55,650 bases of DNA from Lachnospiraceae bacterium AM93-12TA (GTDB lineage Bacteria; Bacillota; Clostridia; Lachnospirales; Lachnospiraceae): contig JAQERH010000014.1 in NCBI GenBank assembly GCA_027698105.1, forward strand, positions 1 to 55,650. Reading direction: 5' to 3'. Shown here piece by piece: positions 42,400 to 51,752 of the stretch. Below the pieces are notes generated by a model that saw only the letters and a program-made list of their open reading frames with translations, had not been told where the DNA came from and searched no databases. Every line of letters begins with the position of its first letter. The stretch's first letter is position 1. Both the position numbers and the translations under genes were made by a program.

Positions 42400-43539
42400 T
42401 TACTGAACAATCGCATCAATCTCTTCAGCGGAAAGTCCGGCTGCCTCTGTTACTTCGATCTCTCCAGACTGAATCTTCTCAAGAAGCTCCTGTACCTTAT
42501 CCACATTCTCCTGGCTGATGCTGTTTGTCAGGTTCTCGTTAAATACGATTCCTACAGAATCTTCTGCCAGTCCGTATGTTACATTCTCTCCGAACGGTAC
42601 GCTGGACGGATCCTCTCCATAGCTCTTGCAGATGTTAAACAGGGCGTTGTCCAGTCTCTTAAGGCTGGATGTAATAACAGCAGACTGAAGGTTGCTTCCC
42701 TCGAGAGCCTGGTACTGATCACTGTCCACACCGATTGCCATCACGCCGTCTTTCTCTGCCGCAGCTTCAATTACACCGTTTCCTGCTCCGCCGGCTACCT
42801 GGAAAATAATATCAGCGCCTTCGGAAATCTGGGCATTAGCCAGATCTTTAGCCTTCGCTGTATCCATATAGTCGCCTACATAGGCTGTAAGCACCTTGAT
42901 TTCAGGGTCTACATACTTCGCTCCCTCTGCGTAGCCTACCAGGAAGTTGTTTACTGTGGTACTCTCAACGCCGCCTACAAATCCGATTGTCTTGTCTGCA
43001 TTTGCAGCATTCTCACCTGTAGTGTAGTACGCAGCTACTGCTCCTGCCAGGAAGCCAGACTGGTTGGAGTCGAACAGAACTGCCATGGTATTGGATAAAT
43101 CATCGCTCTCTAAATCCAGCTCCTGATCAAACAGGATAAATTTTGTATCTGGATACTCCAGCGGAATTGTCTCAAAGTTTTCCTTATTCTGGAAACCAGT
43201 TCCAACTACAATATCAGCGCCTGCATCAGCCGCATCGTAGAAAGCTGCCTGCCACTTTGTTGTGTCATCGCCCATTTCTACAACATTCACTTCGTATTTG
43301 TCGCCTAATTCCTTCTTTACTCTCTCGCTGCCCTCATATGCAGACTGCTGGAAAGACAGGTCATTCTTTCGTCCAATACATAAAGTCAGTTTGATTTTTT
43401 CTCCGCTTTCTCCTGCTTCCTGAGCTTCTCCAGTGCCTTTTGCTGCTTCCTCACCGCTTCCGCCTCCGCAGGCTGTCAGAGATGCTGCCATGGCAGCTGT
43501 CAGTGTCACTGCCGCTGCTTTTTTCAGTAATTTTTTCAT
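42400..43539 (-). CDS. BMP family nucleoside-binding lipoprotein
   Basis: A 379-residue extracellular binding lipoprotein of the basic membrane protein (PnrA/NupN) family, which bind purine and other nucleosides. Lipobox SLTAC puts the lipidated cysteine at residue 24. Family motifs include LCIGRKNDLSFQQSAYEG, KTIGFVGGVESTTVNNFLVG, AYVGDYMDTAKAKDLA and QVAGGAGNGVIEAA. It is the last gene of the importer operon, after ATPase and two permeases. Confidence 0.9.
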   Translation of the reverse strand: MKKLLKKAAAVTLTAAMAASLTACGGGSGEEAAKGTGEAQEAGESGEKIKLTLCIGRKNDLSFQQSAYEGSERVKKELGDKYEVNVVEMGDDTTKWQAAFYDAADAGADIVVGTGFQNKENFETIPLEYPDTKFILFDQELDLESDDLSNTMAVLFDSNQSGFLAGAVAAYYTTGENAANADKTIGFVGGVESTTVNNFLVGYAEGAKYVDPEIKVLTAYVGDYMDTAKAKDLANAQISEGADIIFQVAGGAGNGVIEAAAEKDGVMAIGVDSDQYQALEGSNLQSAVITSSLKRLDNALFNICKSYGEDPSSVPFGENVTYGLAEDSVGIVFNENLTNSISQENVDKVQELLEKIQSGEIEVTEAAGLSAEEIDAIVQ

Positions 43540-43622
43540 AGTTTCCTCCTTCTTGCTCTAATCATGGGTTTCAGAGCTTTTATTTATCATCAGGTCTCAG
43601 TATACATAGACCTTGATTTTTC

Positions 43623-44537
43623 CTACAGTCCGCCCTCTGATTTCTGGCGTACCTTATAGTAGAGGCTGAACGCCACATAGAAAATAATGATCGATGCATA
43701 GGGAATCATCGTGATCAGATACGGATCCACGTTATTGTTCTGCAGATAGATGGAAATACCGCTTCCAAAGCCATAGAGGATGGAGCTGACTGTTCCCATC
43801 AGAGCATTTCCCGCTGCCATGGCATTGGTCGCCAAAGCAATATATCCGCGGCCTGCCACCATGTTGGACGTAAAACGGTTTACGTAGCCCATAGAAAGGT
43901 ACATACCGCCAAGGGAAGCTAAAATTCCGCTGATAAACATAGCCTGATAGCGCACCTTTTTCACATTAATTCCCACCGAACGGGCTGCCTCTTCCGATTC
44001 ACCTACTGCCCGAATGCGAATGCCAAATGCAGTTCTTTTCAGCATAATAAACATGACAACTGCAATAATAAACGCCAGATAAGTCAGGCAGTTGTGCCCT
44101 GACAAAATATCTCCCAGCACCGGAATATCTTTAATCACAGGAATATTCACTGCCGGAAATGCCTGAGAAGGCAGAGAGTTGCTGGCATTCTTATCGCCAG
44201 TCAGGGAATAGAGGCAGAATACAGAACCACCAGTAGCAGCTAAATTCAGTGCAACACCTGTGATTACCTGATTTGCCTTTAAATGCTGGATAAAATAAGC
44301 CAGCAGCATGGTATAAACCGTTCCCGCTGCAAGCCCAGCCACAGCGCCCACAAACAGACTTCCTGTAAAGCCGCTTCCCAAAACGCCGCAGAGAGCCGCA
44401 ATAGTCATGGTTCCCTCTAATCCCAGATTCAGAAGGCCGGAACGGCTGGCAATAAGCGCAGCCATTGTGGCCAGCAGAACCGGCGTTGTACAGCGAAGAA
44501 CCGTAAACCAGAAATCAAGATTCACTAAAAATTCCAT
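43623..44537 (-). CDS. Nucleoside ABC importer permease 2
   Basis: A 304-residue membrane permease with about nine helices; GLLNLGLEGTMTIAALCGV at the N terminus and RAVGESEEAARSVGINVKK (cytoplasmic coupling loop) match the NupC/YufQ-type partner permease. It starts 12 bases after the first permease gene. Confidence 0.88.
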   Translation of the reverse strand: MEFLVNLDFWFTVLRCTTPVLLATMAALIASRSGLLNLGLEGTMTIAALCGVLGSGFTGSLFVGAVAGLAAGTVYTMLLAYFIQHLKANQVITGVALNLAATGGSVFCLYSLTGDKNASNSLPSQAFPAVNIPVIKDIPVLGDILSGHNCLTYLAFIIAVVMFIMLKRTAFGIRIRAVGESEEAARSVGINVKKVRYQAMFISGILASLGGMYLSMGYVNRFTSNMVAGRGYIALATNAMAAGNALMGTVSSILYGFGSGISIYLQNNNVDPYLITMIPYASIIIFYVAFSLYYKVRQKSEGGL

Positions 44538-44549
44538 TTTCTCTCCTCC

Positions 44550-45629
44550 TTAGTTTGCACCAGCGGTTTCCATCGCCTGATTCTGCAGTGCTTCTTTTTC
44601 TTCCTTGCGCTTCTTCATCTGATACATAAAGCGCTCTGATGCAATCAGGATAATGATGATTCCCTGAATAATAGATACAATCTCAGAGTCTACATCTCCT
44701 CCTCTGGACATAACCAGCGCTCCGATTCTGATATAAGAAATGAAAAAGGCAGACACAGGAATCATGAGAGGCTTCGTTCCAGCCAGCAGGTTAATGAGAA
44801 TACCGTCCCACACATAAGTCTGGGCTGTAATCCACTGGAAATGAGTGTACATACCGATCATCTCCACACCGCCGCCCAGACCGGCCAGCATTCCGCCGAT
44901 CAGCTGAGATCCAATCACAATTCCGCCGATTTTCAGTCCTGCATACTTTGCAAAGCTGGAGTTGGAACCTGTAATTTTAAGTTCCCGGCCAAATTTCGAT
45001 TTATCCATAAGAATCCACATAAAAATGACTGCGGCAATCATAATGAAGATTCCGTAATGGGCATTCGTTCCCTTAATCAATTTGCCTAAGGTTGCCGTTT
45101 TCTGGAACCTTACAGAGAAGGAACCATTGGCCTCGTCCAGGAAAAAGGCACGGATCAGCCAGTAACCAAAATTGAAGAAAATGTAATTCATCATCAGAGA
45201 AATTACCAGCTCATTGGCCCCTGTCTTTCTCTTAATAATCACAGGGATCACACCGATCACACCGCCCACTGCCGTAGCTGTGAGAAGAATCACCAGCTGA
45301 TGAACTCCCGAAGGCATGGGACATGCAATCGCCAGAATAGCCGCTACTACTCCGGAAAAGTAGAAGGAGCTGTCTGCTACCATGGAGAACAGTCCGCTCT
45401 TATGCATGATATTGATAGCAAGTCCACAGAAAACCAGCGGAATCATCATCTCCACGGCATTGAAAAAATTCCGTTTCGTGGAAAAGGGTCCCAGGAGAAA
45501 ACGGTTCAGGGCTGTCAGCGGATCATCTGCCACCGCAAAAATAATCACCGCCGCAATAAGCAGGGCAATCAGAATAGAAGTGGCTACTCGAATGACGCTG
45601 TACCAGTCAATCTTTTTCTTTATGTTCAT
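44550..45629 (-). CDS. Nucleoside ABC importer permease 1
   Basis: A 359-residue membrane permease of the NupB/YufP type, with NAVEMMIPLVFCGLAINIM, a TGANELVISLMMNYI segment and the coupling region LKITGSNSSFAKYAGLK. It pairs with the other permease and lies three bases after the ATPase gene. Confidence 0.88.
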   Translation of the reverse strand: MNIKKKIDWYSVIRVATSILIALLIAAVIIFAVADDPLTALNRFLLGPFSTKRNFFNAVEMMIPLVFCGLAINIMHKSGLFSMVADSSFYFSGVVAAILAIACPMPSGVHQLVILLTATAVGGVIGVIPVIIKRKTGANELVISLMMNYIFFNFGYWLIRAFFLDEANGSFSVRFQKTATLGKLIKGTNAHYGIFIMIAAVIFMWILMDKSKFGRELKITGSNSSFAKYAGLKIGGIVIGSQLIGGMLAGLGGGVEMIGMYTHFQWITAQTYVWDGILINLLAGTKPLMIPVSAFFISYIRIGALVMSRGGDVDSEIVSIIQGIIIILIASERFMYQMKKRKEEKEALQNQAMETAGAN

Positions 45630-45632
45630 CTC

Positions 45633-47174
45633 CTACGCCTCCTGTAATTTTTCTGCGGGATCTTCCTTCAGGCCCAGCATATACAGACCCAGTTCCTCTT
45701 CTGTCGTACTGGGAACATCGTCAATAACTCCCGCTACCTTTCCCTGATGGAACACGATAATCCTGTCGCTGAGAGCTCTCAGTTCTGTCAGATCCGCGCT
45801 CACCAGAATCAGAGATTTTTTCTCATCCCGCATTTCCAGAATCTTTTTGTGAATGAACTCCATAGCGCCTACATCCACGCCTCTGGTAGGCTGATTCAGC
45901 ACAATGATCTCCGCTCCCGCTGTAAACTCTCTGGCCACTATCGCTTTCTGTACGTTTCCTCCAGAAAGACTCTTAATGCTGATATCCAGATTCATGGTCT
46001 TAACTGTAAAGTCTTCCACGCACTGATCACAATAGGACTCAATCTCCTTTGGCTTCAGAATGCTGCCTTTTCCGGACAGACGCTTCAGGCTCGTGGCAAT
46101 CAGATTGTCCCGCACACTCATTTCAGGCGCACAGCCATTTAAGTTTCGGTCCTCTGGTACATGGGCGATTCCCAGTTTTCTGTTATCTGTAATAGAAAGC
46201 TTCGTCAGATCCTTTCCCTTGTAGAGAATGGAACCGCTTTCCGCCTTTCTGTTTCCCGTGAGAATCTCCATGGCCTCTTTCTGGCCATTTCCCTCGATTC
46301 CCGCAATTCCAAGAACCTCTCCGGCTTTTAAGGAAAAGCTGAGATGATCCAGCTTCTTCGTGCCAAACTTGTCTGTATAGCTCAGGTTCTCCACTTTGAG
46401 AATTTTCTCACCAAACTCCTGCGGTGTCTTGTCATACTCCAGCTTGACATCACGGCCTACCATAAGGCGGGAAATCTCCTCCAGGGTAATATCAGCCATG
46501 TTGTAAGTTCCAATAGAACGGCCATCCTTTAGCACGGTCAGTCTGTCACAGAGATATTTCACCTCGTTCAGTTTATGGGAAATAAAGATAATCGTATATC
46601 CCTCTTTTTTCAGATTTAAAAGCTGCTCAAAAAGCTCCTCTGTCTCCTGAGGCGCCAGAACGGCTGTAGGCTCGTCCAGGATAATAATCTTCGCACCTCT
46701 GTACATTGTCTTCAGGATTTCCAGCTTCTGTTTCATTCCGATGGAAATATCCCGCACTCTCTTCTGTGCATCTACATGGAGATTATACTTCTGAGAAATC
46801 GCTTCCGTCTCCTCCACTGCTTTCTTCTGATCCAGAAACAGACCTTTCTTTTTCTCAATTCCCAGCACCAGATTTTCCGCCACTGTCAGGGATGGAACCA
46901 ACATCATGTGCTGATGCACCATACCGATTCCATGCTCAATGGCATCCTTACTGGAATGAAAATGTACTTCTTTTCCGTGGAGGAACACCTTGCCGCTGGT
47001 AATCTCCTCGATTCCAAACAGCATTTTCATCAGCGTAGACTTTCCGGCTCCATTTTCACCTACAAGAGCATGAATTTCACCTTTGTTGACGCTGAAATTA
47101 ATGTTATAATTGGCCAGAACACCGCCCGGGTAAATTTTTGTCAGATCCTCCACCCGTAAAATTTCTTCCGCCAT
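45633..47174 (-). CDS. Nucleoside ABC importer ATPase (double domain)
   Basis: A 513-residue ATPase with two ABC domains, as in NupA/YufO and sugar importers. Domain 1 is complete (GENGAGKSTLMK, ISIGMKQKLEIL, IIILDEPTAVLAPQE). Domain 2 has a degenerate Walker A (GIEGNGQKEAMEIL) but an intact signature LSGGNVQKAIVARE, and NQPTRGVDVGAME in place of a DEPT Walker B, which is normal for this subfamily. It energises both downstream permeases. Confidence 0.92.
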   Translation of the reverse strand: MAEEILRVEDLTKIYPGGVLANYNINFSVNKGEIHALVGENGAGKSTLMKMLFGIEEITSGKVFLHGKEVHFHSSKDAIEHGIGMVHQHMMLVPSLTVAENLVLGIEKKKGLFLDQKKAVEETEAISQKYNLHVDAQKRVRDISIGMKQKLEILKTMYRGAKIIILDEPTAVLAPQETEELFEQLLNLKKEGYTIIFISHKLNEVKYLCDRLTVLKDGRSIGTYNMADITLEEISRLMVGRDVKLEYDKTPQEFGEKILKVENLSYTDKFGTKKLDHLSFSLKAGEVLGIAGIEGNGQKEAMEILTGNRKAESGSILYKGKDLTKLSITDNRKLGIAHVPEDRNLNGCAPEMSVRDNLIATSLKRLSGKGSILKPKEIESYCDQCVEDFTVKTMNLDISIKSLSGGNVQKAIVAREFTAGAEIIVLNQPTRGVDVGAMEFIHKKILEMRDEKKSLILVSADLTELRALSDRIIVFHQGKVAGVIDDVPSTTEEELGLYMLGLKEDPAEKLQEA

Positions 47175-47202
47175 GTTTTCTCCCTCTTACTGTTTTCTCA
47201 GT

Positions 47203-47922
47203 CTATGCTAATTCCAGGGCAACTTCCATCATGTTGGTGAAACTTGTCTGACGCTCCTCGGCAGTTGTTGCCTCCCCTGTTACAGCAGAATCAGAAATTG
47301 TTAAAATGCAGAGAGCGTTTACGCCTGCTGCTGCTGCGTTGCTGTAAAGGGCTGCGGCCTCCATCTCAACGGCCAGAACCCCCATCTGATCCCAGCCAAG
47401 GCCAACCGGCGGAAGCTCTGGATTATAAAACATATCAGAACTTAAAATATTTCCTACATGGAAATTCATTCCTTTATTTCTAGCCGCCTGAACAGCCTTC
47501 TCCAACAGTTCGAAGCTGCAGATGCAAGAATAGTCTCCCGGCAATCTGAACTGCTTCACATAGTTGGATGTAGTGCATGCGCCCATTCCGATTACCAGAT
47601 CACGGATCTTTACATTCTCCTGCAGTGCTCCTGCAGTACCCACACGAATCAGATTCTTGCAGCCATAAAAATGAATCAGCTCATAGGAGTAGATTCCGAT
47701 AGACGGACATCCCATTCCTGTACCCATCACAGACACTCTTTTTCCCTTATAATATCCGGTATATCCGAACATATTTCTGACTCCATTAAACTGCTTTACA
47801 TCAGTCAGGAAATTGTCTGCAATATATTTTGCGCGGAGCGGATCTCCTGGGAGAAGAATTGTCTCCGCAATCTCTCCTGCCTGTGCTCCAATATGAGGGG
47901 TTGGTACTCTGTTCTCTTCCAT
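47203..47922 (-). CDS. deoD: Purine-nucleoside phosphorylase
   Basis: Phosphorolysis of purine (deoxy)nucleosides to base and (deoxy)ribose-1-phosphate. The 239-residue hexameric-type enzyme shows [57 protein letters not shown] and VEMEAAALY with the TISDS catalytic Asp segment. AGGAGG precedes the ATG. It stands before the importer genes, so imported nucleosides are processed at once. Confidence 0.94.
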   Translation of the reverse strand: MEENRVPTPHIGAQAGEIAETILLPGDPLRAKYIADNFLTDVKQFNGVRNMFGYTGYYKGKRVSVMGTGMGCPSIGIYSYELIHFYGCKNLIRVGTAGALQENVKIRDLVIGMGACTTSNYVKQFRLPGDYSCICSFELLEKAVQAARNKGMNFHVGNILSSDMFYNPELPPVGLGWDQMGVLAVEMEAAALYSNAAAAGVNALCILTISDSAVTGEATTAEERQTSFTNMMEVALELA

Positions 47923-47952
47923 TTGATTTTCCTCCTGAAATATAATTTATTC

Positions 47953-48000
47953 TAAAACTGCTGCTTCACAAAGCTATATCCCTGCTCTCTTGCAGTTTTA
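47953..48000 (-). promoter_or_regulatory. Hairpin between M20 hydrolase and deoD
   Basis: TAAAACTGC (47953-47961) and GCAGTTTTA (47992-48000) are a 9-base inverted repeat that includes the M20 stop codon, with a short A/T run after it. It may partly uncouple the two genes; a possible TTGTGA/TAAATT promoter for deoD overlaps it. Confidence 0.35.
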
Positions 48001-49290
48001 TTCTTTCTTCTGTTCCTCCAAAGGATGGTGCAGCCATTCCTTCATATAGAACTCCTTTTTTTTCAAAAAATCAGGGTTTTTCACCTGAAGTTCCGGATTG
48101 GTAAGAATTTCTTCCACTGCAGCTGTCACAATTTTCAGTGTGTTAAAATAGACGTTTTCCTCATCAGAAACTGCAAACTCTGCACTGTGAATTCTTCCTG
48201 AAATACCGGAAAATCCAAACTGGACTGCCGGAATCAGATATCCCAAATCACCGATATCCCCGGAAGCGCCTGATACTACCTGCTTTACTATCTGCTCCTC
48301 ACGGCACAGGGAGAGCATCTGTCTGTGAATCACAGAAGAAATCTCCTCTGACTGGCGAAGAGGCATGTATCCAGTTGTCTGTTCTATCTGAGCAGTCATT
48401 CCCAATGCCTTGGCACAATGAATCACACAGTCATCAAATTTTTTCTCAGCTTCCAGAAGCATCTCCAGTGTGTTAGCCCGGATATAGGTTTCCAGCACTG
48501 CTTCCTCAGGAATCACATTCACGCTTCCTCCACAGGATGTAATCACTGGATGAATCTGAAGACCTGCTTCAGATGGAAATTGGTCCTTCATGTATGCAAC
48601 TGCATCCATAGTCAGACTGGCAGCATGAAGTGCATTTCTGCCCAGATGAGGGGCAGCCCCTGAATGGGAAGCCTTTCCATGGAATACTGCCTTTTTGACA
48701 GTAAAGCCTGCCAGAGCAGATTGAATATCAAACATCAAATCTTCACTGTCTCCATTTACATGCATGGAGATTACACAGTCTACATCATCGAAAACGCCGT
48801 TTGCTATCATATCCTGTTTTCCTGAAAGATACTGGATCTTTCCCTTTTTCTGCATCGCTCTTCGGCTGTCCAGATCAATAAATTCCTCCGCCGGAGCTGC
48901 AATAAAGCTGACGCGGCCGCCGGACTTCTCCGCAATTCCGCGTTCCTTCAGAAGCTTCATGGCATAGGCCATCACGGCTGTCTGAATACTGTGTCCACAG
49001 GAATGAAATGCACAGGGGCGATCTTCGATTCTGACCTCCAGGGCATCCATATCTGCCACTAAAGCAATATGATAGCCTTTTCCTGTTCCAAGCTGCGCTT
49101 TCAAGCCTGTCACACTTAAGCCTGTTTCTACAGAAATGCCCTCTTTGACTAAAAAAGAAGTGAGAATCCCACTTGATTTCACTTCTTTAAATCCCAGTTC
49201 CGGGCAGGCAAAAAGAGCATGGCCCAGCTCTGCCAGTTCCTGCTTCTGCTCTTCTGTCACTACAATACTGCCTGCTGTTCCTATCTTCAT
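47998..49290 (-). CDS. M20 family amidohydrolase/peptidase
   Basis: A 430-residue zinc hydrolase of the M20D amidohydrolase group (aminobenzoyl-glutamate or N-acyl amino acid hydrolases). HALFACPELGFKEVKSS, ADMDAL, the metal motif AFHSCGHS (commonly HACGHD), APAEEFIDLDSRRAM, and HGKASHSGAAPHLGRNAL in the dimerisation lobe are visible. The HD ligand is HS here and the glutamate pair is present. Substrate is unknown. It opens the purine salvage run with its own promoter and a leader hairpin. Confidence 0.8.
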   Translation of the reverse strand: MKIGTAGSIVVTEEQKQELAELGHALFACPELGFKEVKSSGILTSFLVKEGISVETGLSVTGLKAQLGTGKGYHIALVADMDALEVRIEDRPCAFHSCGHSIQTAVMAYAMKLLKERGIAEKSGGRVSFIAAPAEEFIDLDSRRAMQKKGKIQYLSGKQDMIANGVFDDVDCVISMHVNGDSEDLMFDIQSALAGFTVKKAVFHGKASHSGAAPHLGRNALHAASLTMDAVAYMKDQFPSEAGLQIHPVITSCGGSVNVIPEEAVLETYIRANTLEMLLEAEKKFDDCVIHCAKALGMTAQIEQTTGYMPLRQSEEISSVIHRQMLSLCREEQIVKQVVSGASGDIGDLGYLIPAVQFGFSGISGRIHSAEFAVSDEENVYFNTLKIVTAAVEEILTNPELQVKNPDFLKKKEFYMKEWLHHPLEEQKKE

Positions 49291-49325
49291 ACTCCGTCTC
49301 CTGTCTGAAACGCCTTCTTCTACAC

Positions 49326-49353
49326 TCTGCCGGCAGTAAAAACAGCCGGCAGA
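49326..49353 (-). promoter_or_regulatory. Leader hairpin upstream of the M20 gene
   Basis: TCTGCCGGC and GCCGGCAGA form a perfect 9-bp stem with a 10-base loop, in the transcribed leader between promoter 49375-49403 and the start codon at 49290. No T run follows on the minus strand, so it is not a plain terminator on that strand. Confidence 0.5.
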
Positions 49354-49374
49354 TAATTTTTTCTATACTATATA

Positions 49375-49403
49375 AATGTAGCATGAATGTAAAACAATGT
49401 CAA
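49375..49403 (-). promoter_or_regulatory. Promoter of the M20-deoD-importer run
   Basis: On the minus strand TTGACA (49398-49403), 17-base spacer, TACATT (49375-49380), with about 80 bases of leader. Confidence 0.6.
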
Positions 49404-49438
49404 TTTAAAGTCAGTCGACTCCCCAAGAAACGGCTGTT

Positions 49439-49464
49439 CCTTTTAATTCAGCCTTTTAATTCAG
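49439..49464. repeat. 13-bp tandem duplication over the parC stop codon
   Basis: CCTTTTAATTCAG occurs twice in direct tandem (49439-49451, 49452-49464). The duplicated unit includes the TAA stop of the subunit A gene, so the protein end is unaffected. Confidence 0.8.
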
Positions 49465-51699
49465 GCGAACCTTGCTTCCTGTTCCGTCTCTTCGGCTGAC
49501 CTTAAGTCTGTTTAAATGTACCTGCTTTTCTTTGTAAACAGCAATATTTTCCGTATTTTCCCCCAGCAGATATACTTTTTCCAGCTGTTCCCCTTTAGAC
49601 AGCCTGATTCCTCTGACTCCCTTTGCATTTTTCTTCTGGAGTGGTATCTCCTCTGCTGAAAACCGAAGAAATACTCCATGATCTGTCTGAAGCACAATCT
49701 CTCTGGCTCCATCCATCAGCTGCACAGATACCAGCTGATCGCCTTCTGTCAGCTTAGCTGCCGCTACCATTCGATTGTTTGTTTCAAATTCCTCTCCAGG
49801 TACCTGTTTCAGCAAAGCACCCTTCGTAGCAAATAAAAAGGCATGTCCCGGCAAGGACGCAGCGGTCGTTAAAAATACTATTTCTTCCTTTGTGCCGTCA
49901 TACTTGCAGAGGTTGTCAATCGGTGTTCCCTTATCTCGCAGTTTTCCAAGGGGCACATCCGCTATCTTAACCTGATGAAGTGCTCCCGTATCCGTGAACA
50001 GGCAGATCTTGTCTGTGTTCAGGCAGCAGACCACATGGGAATGCTCGCTGTCTACAGTTTCCTGATTTCTGTCATAGGTAGCCCGCTCCAGTACACGGCT
50101 GTAGCCAAAACGGTCCATAACAAACACTACCTCTCTGACTTCTATCGCACTTTCATCATAGACAGCTTCCCGTCCATCTTCAATTCCCGTCCGCCTCGGG
50201 CTGGAAAACTCCTCCTTGATCGAAGCTAAATCTGCCTTGATCACCTGATCCATAGCCTCTCTGCTGGATAAAAGCTTTTCGTATTCTTTGATTTTTCTAA
50301 GCGTCTCCCTGTGTTCTTTTTCAAGAGCCAGAATTTCCAGTCCAATCAGCTTGTAAAGACGCATCTCCAGAATCGCCGATGCCTGCCGTTCTGTAAAGCA
50401 CAGCTTCTGCGCCTCTTCCTCGAATCCAGGGACACGAAACTGGATTTTAGAAATGTTGCCTTCCATCAGGCAGGCCTTGGCATCCTTTAAACTTTTAGAA
50501 CCCCTAAGGACAGCAATGATCAGATCAATGATATCGCAGGCTTTTATAAGGCCTTCCTGTATCTCCTTTTTCTCCTGTTCCTTCTGAAGCAGCACCTGGT
50601 ATTTTCTCGTATTGTTTTCGTACTGGAAATCCAGATAGTTTCTTAAAATCCCTCTCAGATTCAGGGTCTCAGGTCTGCCCTTCACAATGGCGAGCATATT
50701 GACGCCGTAGGTATCTTCCAGTTTTGTCTTTTTATAGAGAATATTCTTAATTTTCTCAATATCTGCATCTTTTCTAAGTTCCAGAACAATACGGATTCCT
50801 TCTTTATTAGACTGGTTGGAAATATCCACTACATCTGTCAGCTTTCTGGATTCCACCAGCTCTGCAATATCCATCAGGCATTTATTGATTCCCGCTCCGA
50901 TCATCGTATAGGGAATCTCTGTAATAACTAATTTATCCTTATCTGCCTTCCGCTTTCCAAGCTCTACCTCCATTCTGGCCCGGAGCTTAATTTTTCCAGA
51001 ACCCGTTTCATAGATAGCAGCCAGATCCTTCTTATTAGCGATAATTCCTCCGGTAGGAAAATCAGGGCCGTGCAGATACTCCAGCAGAGCAGCTGTATCC
51101 ATCTCCTGGTTATCAATATAAGCCTGAACTGTGTCAATCACCTCTCCTAAATTATGAGGCGGAATGCTGGTACTCATTCCTACAGCAATTCCCTCTGCTC
51201 CATTGATTAAAAGATTTGGTACACGGACAGGAAGCACTTCCGGCTCCTTTTCTGTCTCATCATAGTTCGGAACAAAATTAACTGTCTTGTCCAGATCCTT
51301 TAAATAAACCTCCTCGGCAAATTTCTCTAAACGGGCTTCCGTATAACGCATAGCTGCTGCCCCGTCTCCCTCAATGGAACCAAAGTTTCCATGGCCGTCT
51401 ACCAGCGGCATCCCCTTCTTAAACATCTGGGACAGCACTACCAGAGTCTCATAAATCGAGCTGTCTCCGTGTGGATGGTATTTACCCATCGTATCACCTA
51501 CAATACGGGCAGATTTTCTGTGGGGTTTATCATGACCCAGATGCAGCTCGCTCATATCATAGAGCACACGTCTCTGAACCGGTTTCAGACCGTCCCTTGC
51601 ATCTGGAATGGCTCTGGACGTGATGACGCTCATGGAATAGTTCATGTAGCTTCGCTGCATCTCCTCCGAATACTCTGTTTTTATAATCTTCTCTGACAT
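49456..51699 (-). CDS. Type II topoisomerase subunit A (ParC-like)
   Basis: A 747-residue DNA-cutting subunit. [29 protein letters not shown], and [10 protein letters not shown] with the catalytic tyrosine 119 are clear. Ser80 and Glu84 lie at the ParC quinolone positions and are wild type. The C-terminal beta-pinwheel starts near residue 500; the GyrA box (QRRGGKG) is replaced by [10 protein letters not shown], which favours topoisomerase IV over gyrase, though this pair could be a divergent second gyrase. It follows the subunit B gene by 53 bases. Confidence 0.8.
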   Translation of the reverse strand: MSEKIIKTEYSEEMQRSYMNYSMSVITSRAIPDARDGLKPVQRRVLYDMSELHLGHDKPHRKSARIVGDTMGKYHPHGDSSIYETLVVLSQMFKKGMPLVDGHGNFGSIEGDGAAAMRYTEARLEKFAEEVYLKDLDKTVNFVPNYDETEKEPEVLPVRVPNLLINGAEGIAVGMSTSIPPHNLGEVIDTVQAYIDNQEMDTAALLEYLHGPDFPTGGIIANKKDLAAIYETGSGKIKLRARMEVELGKRKADKDKLVITEIPYTMIGAGINKCLMDIAELVESRKLTDVVDISNQSNKEGIRIVLELRKDADIEKIKNILYKKTKLEDTYGVNMLAIVKGRPETLNLRGILRNYLDFQYENNTRKYQVLLQKEQEKKEIQEGLIKACDIIDLIIAVLRGSKSLKDAKACLMEGNISKIQFRVPGFEEEAQKLCFTERQASAILEMRLYKLIGLEILALEKEHRETLRKIKEYEKLLSSREAMDQVIKADLASIKEEFSSPRRTGIEDGREAVYDESAIEVREVVFVMDRFGYSRVLERATYDRNQETVDSEHSHVVCCLNTDKICLFTDTGALHQVKIADVPLGKLRDKGTPIDNLCKYDGTKEEIVFLTTAASLPGHAFLFATKGALLKQVPGEEFETNNRMVAAAKLTEGDQLVSVQLMDGAREIVLQTDHGVFLRFSAEEIPLQKKNAKGVRGIRLSKGEQLEKVYLLGENTENIAVYKEKQVHLNRLKVSRRDGTGSKVRLN

Positions 51700-51752
51700 C
51701 CTTCTGTTATTCCTCTCACTGCTTTTCCTTCACAAGCCTGCCTTGCCTCTGC

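Noticed and set aside
47923..49455. Purine riboswitch controlling the nucleoside salvage run
   Set aside because: No conserved TATA...three-way-junction core was found before the M20 gene or deoD; only simple hairpins are present.
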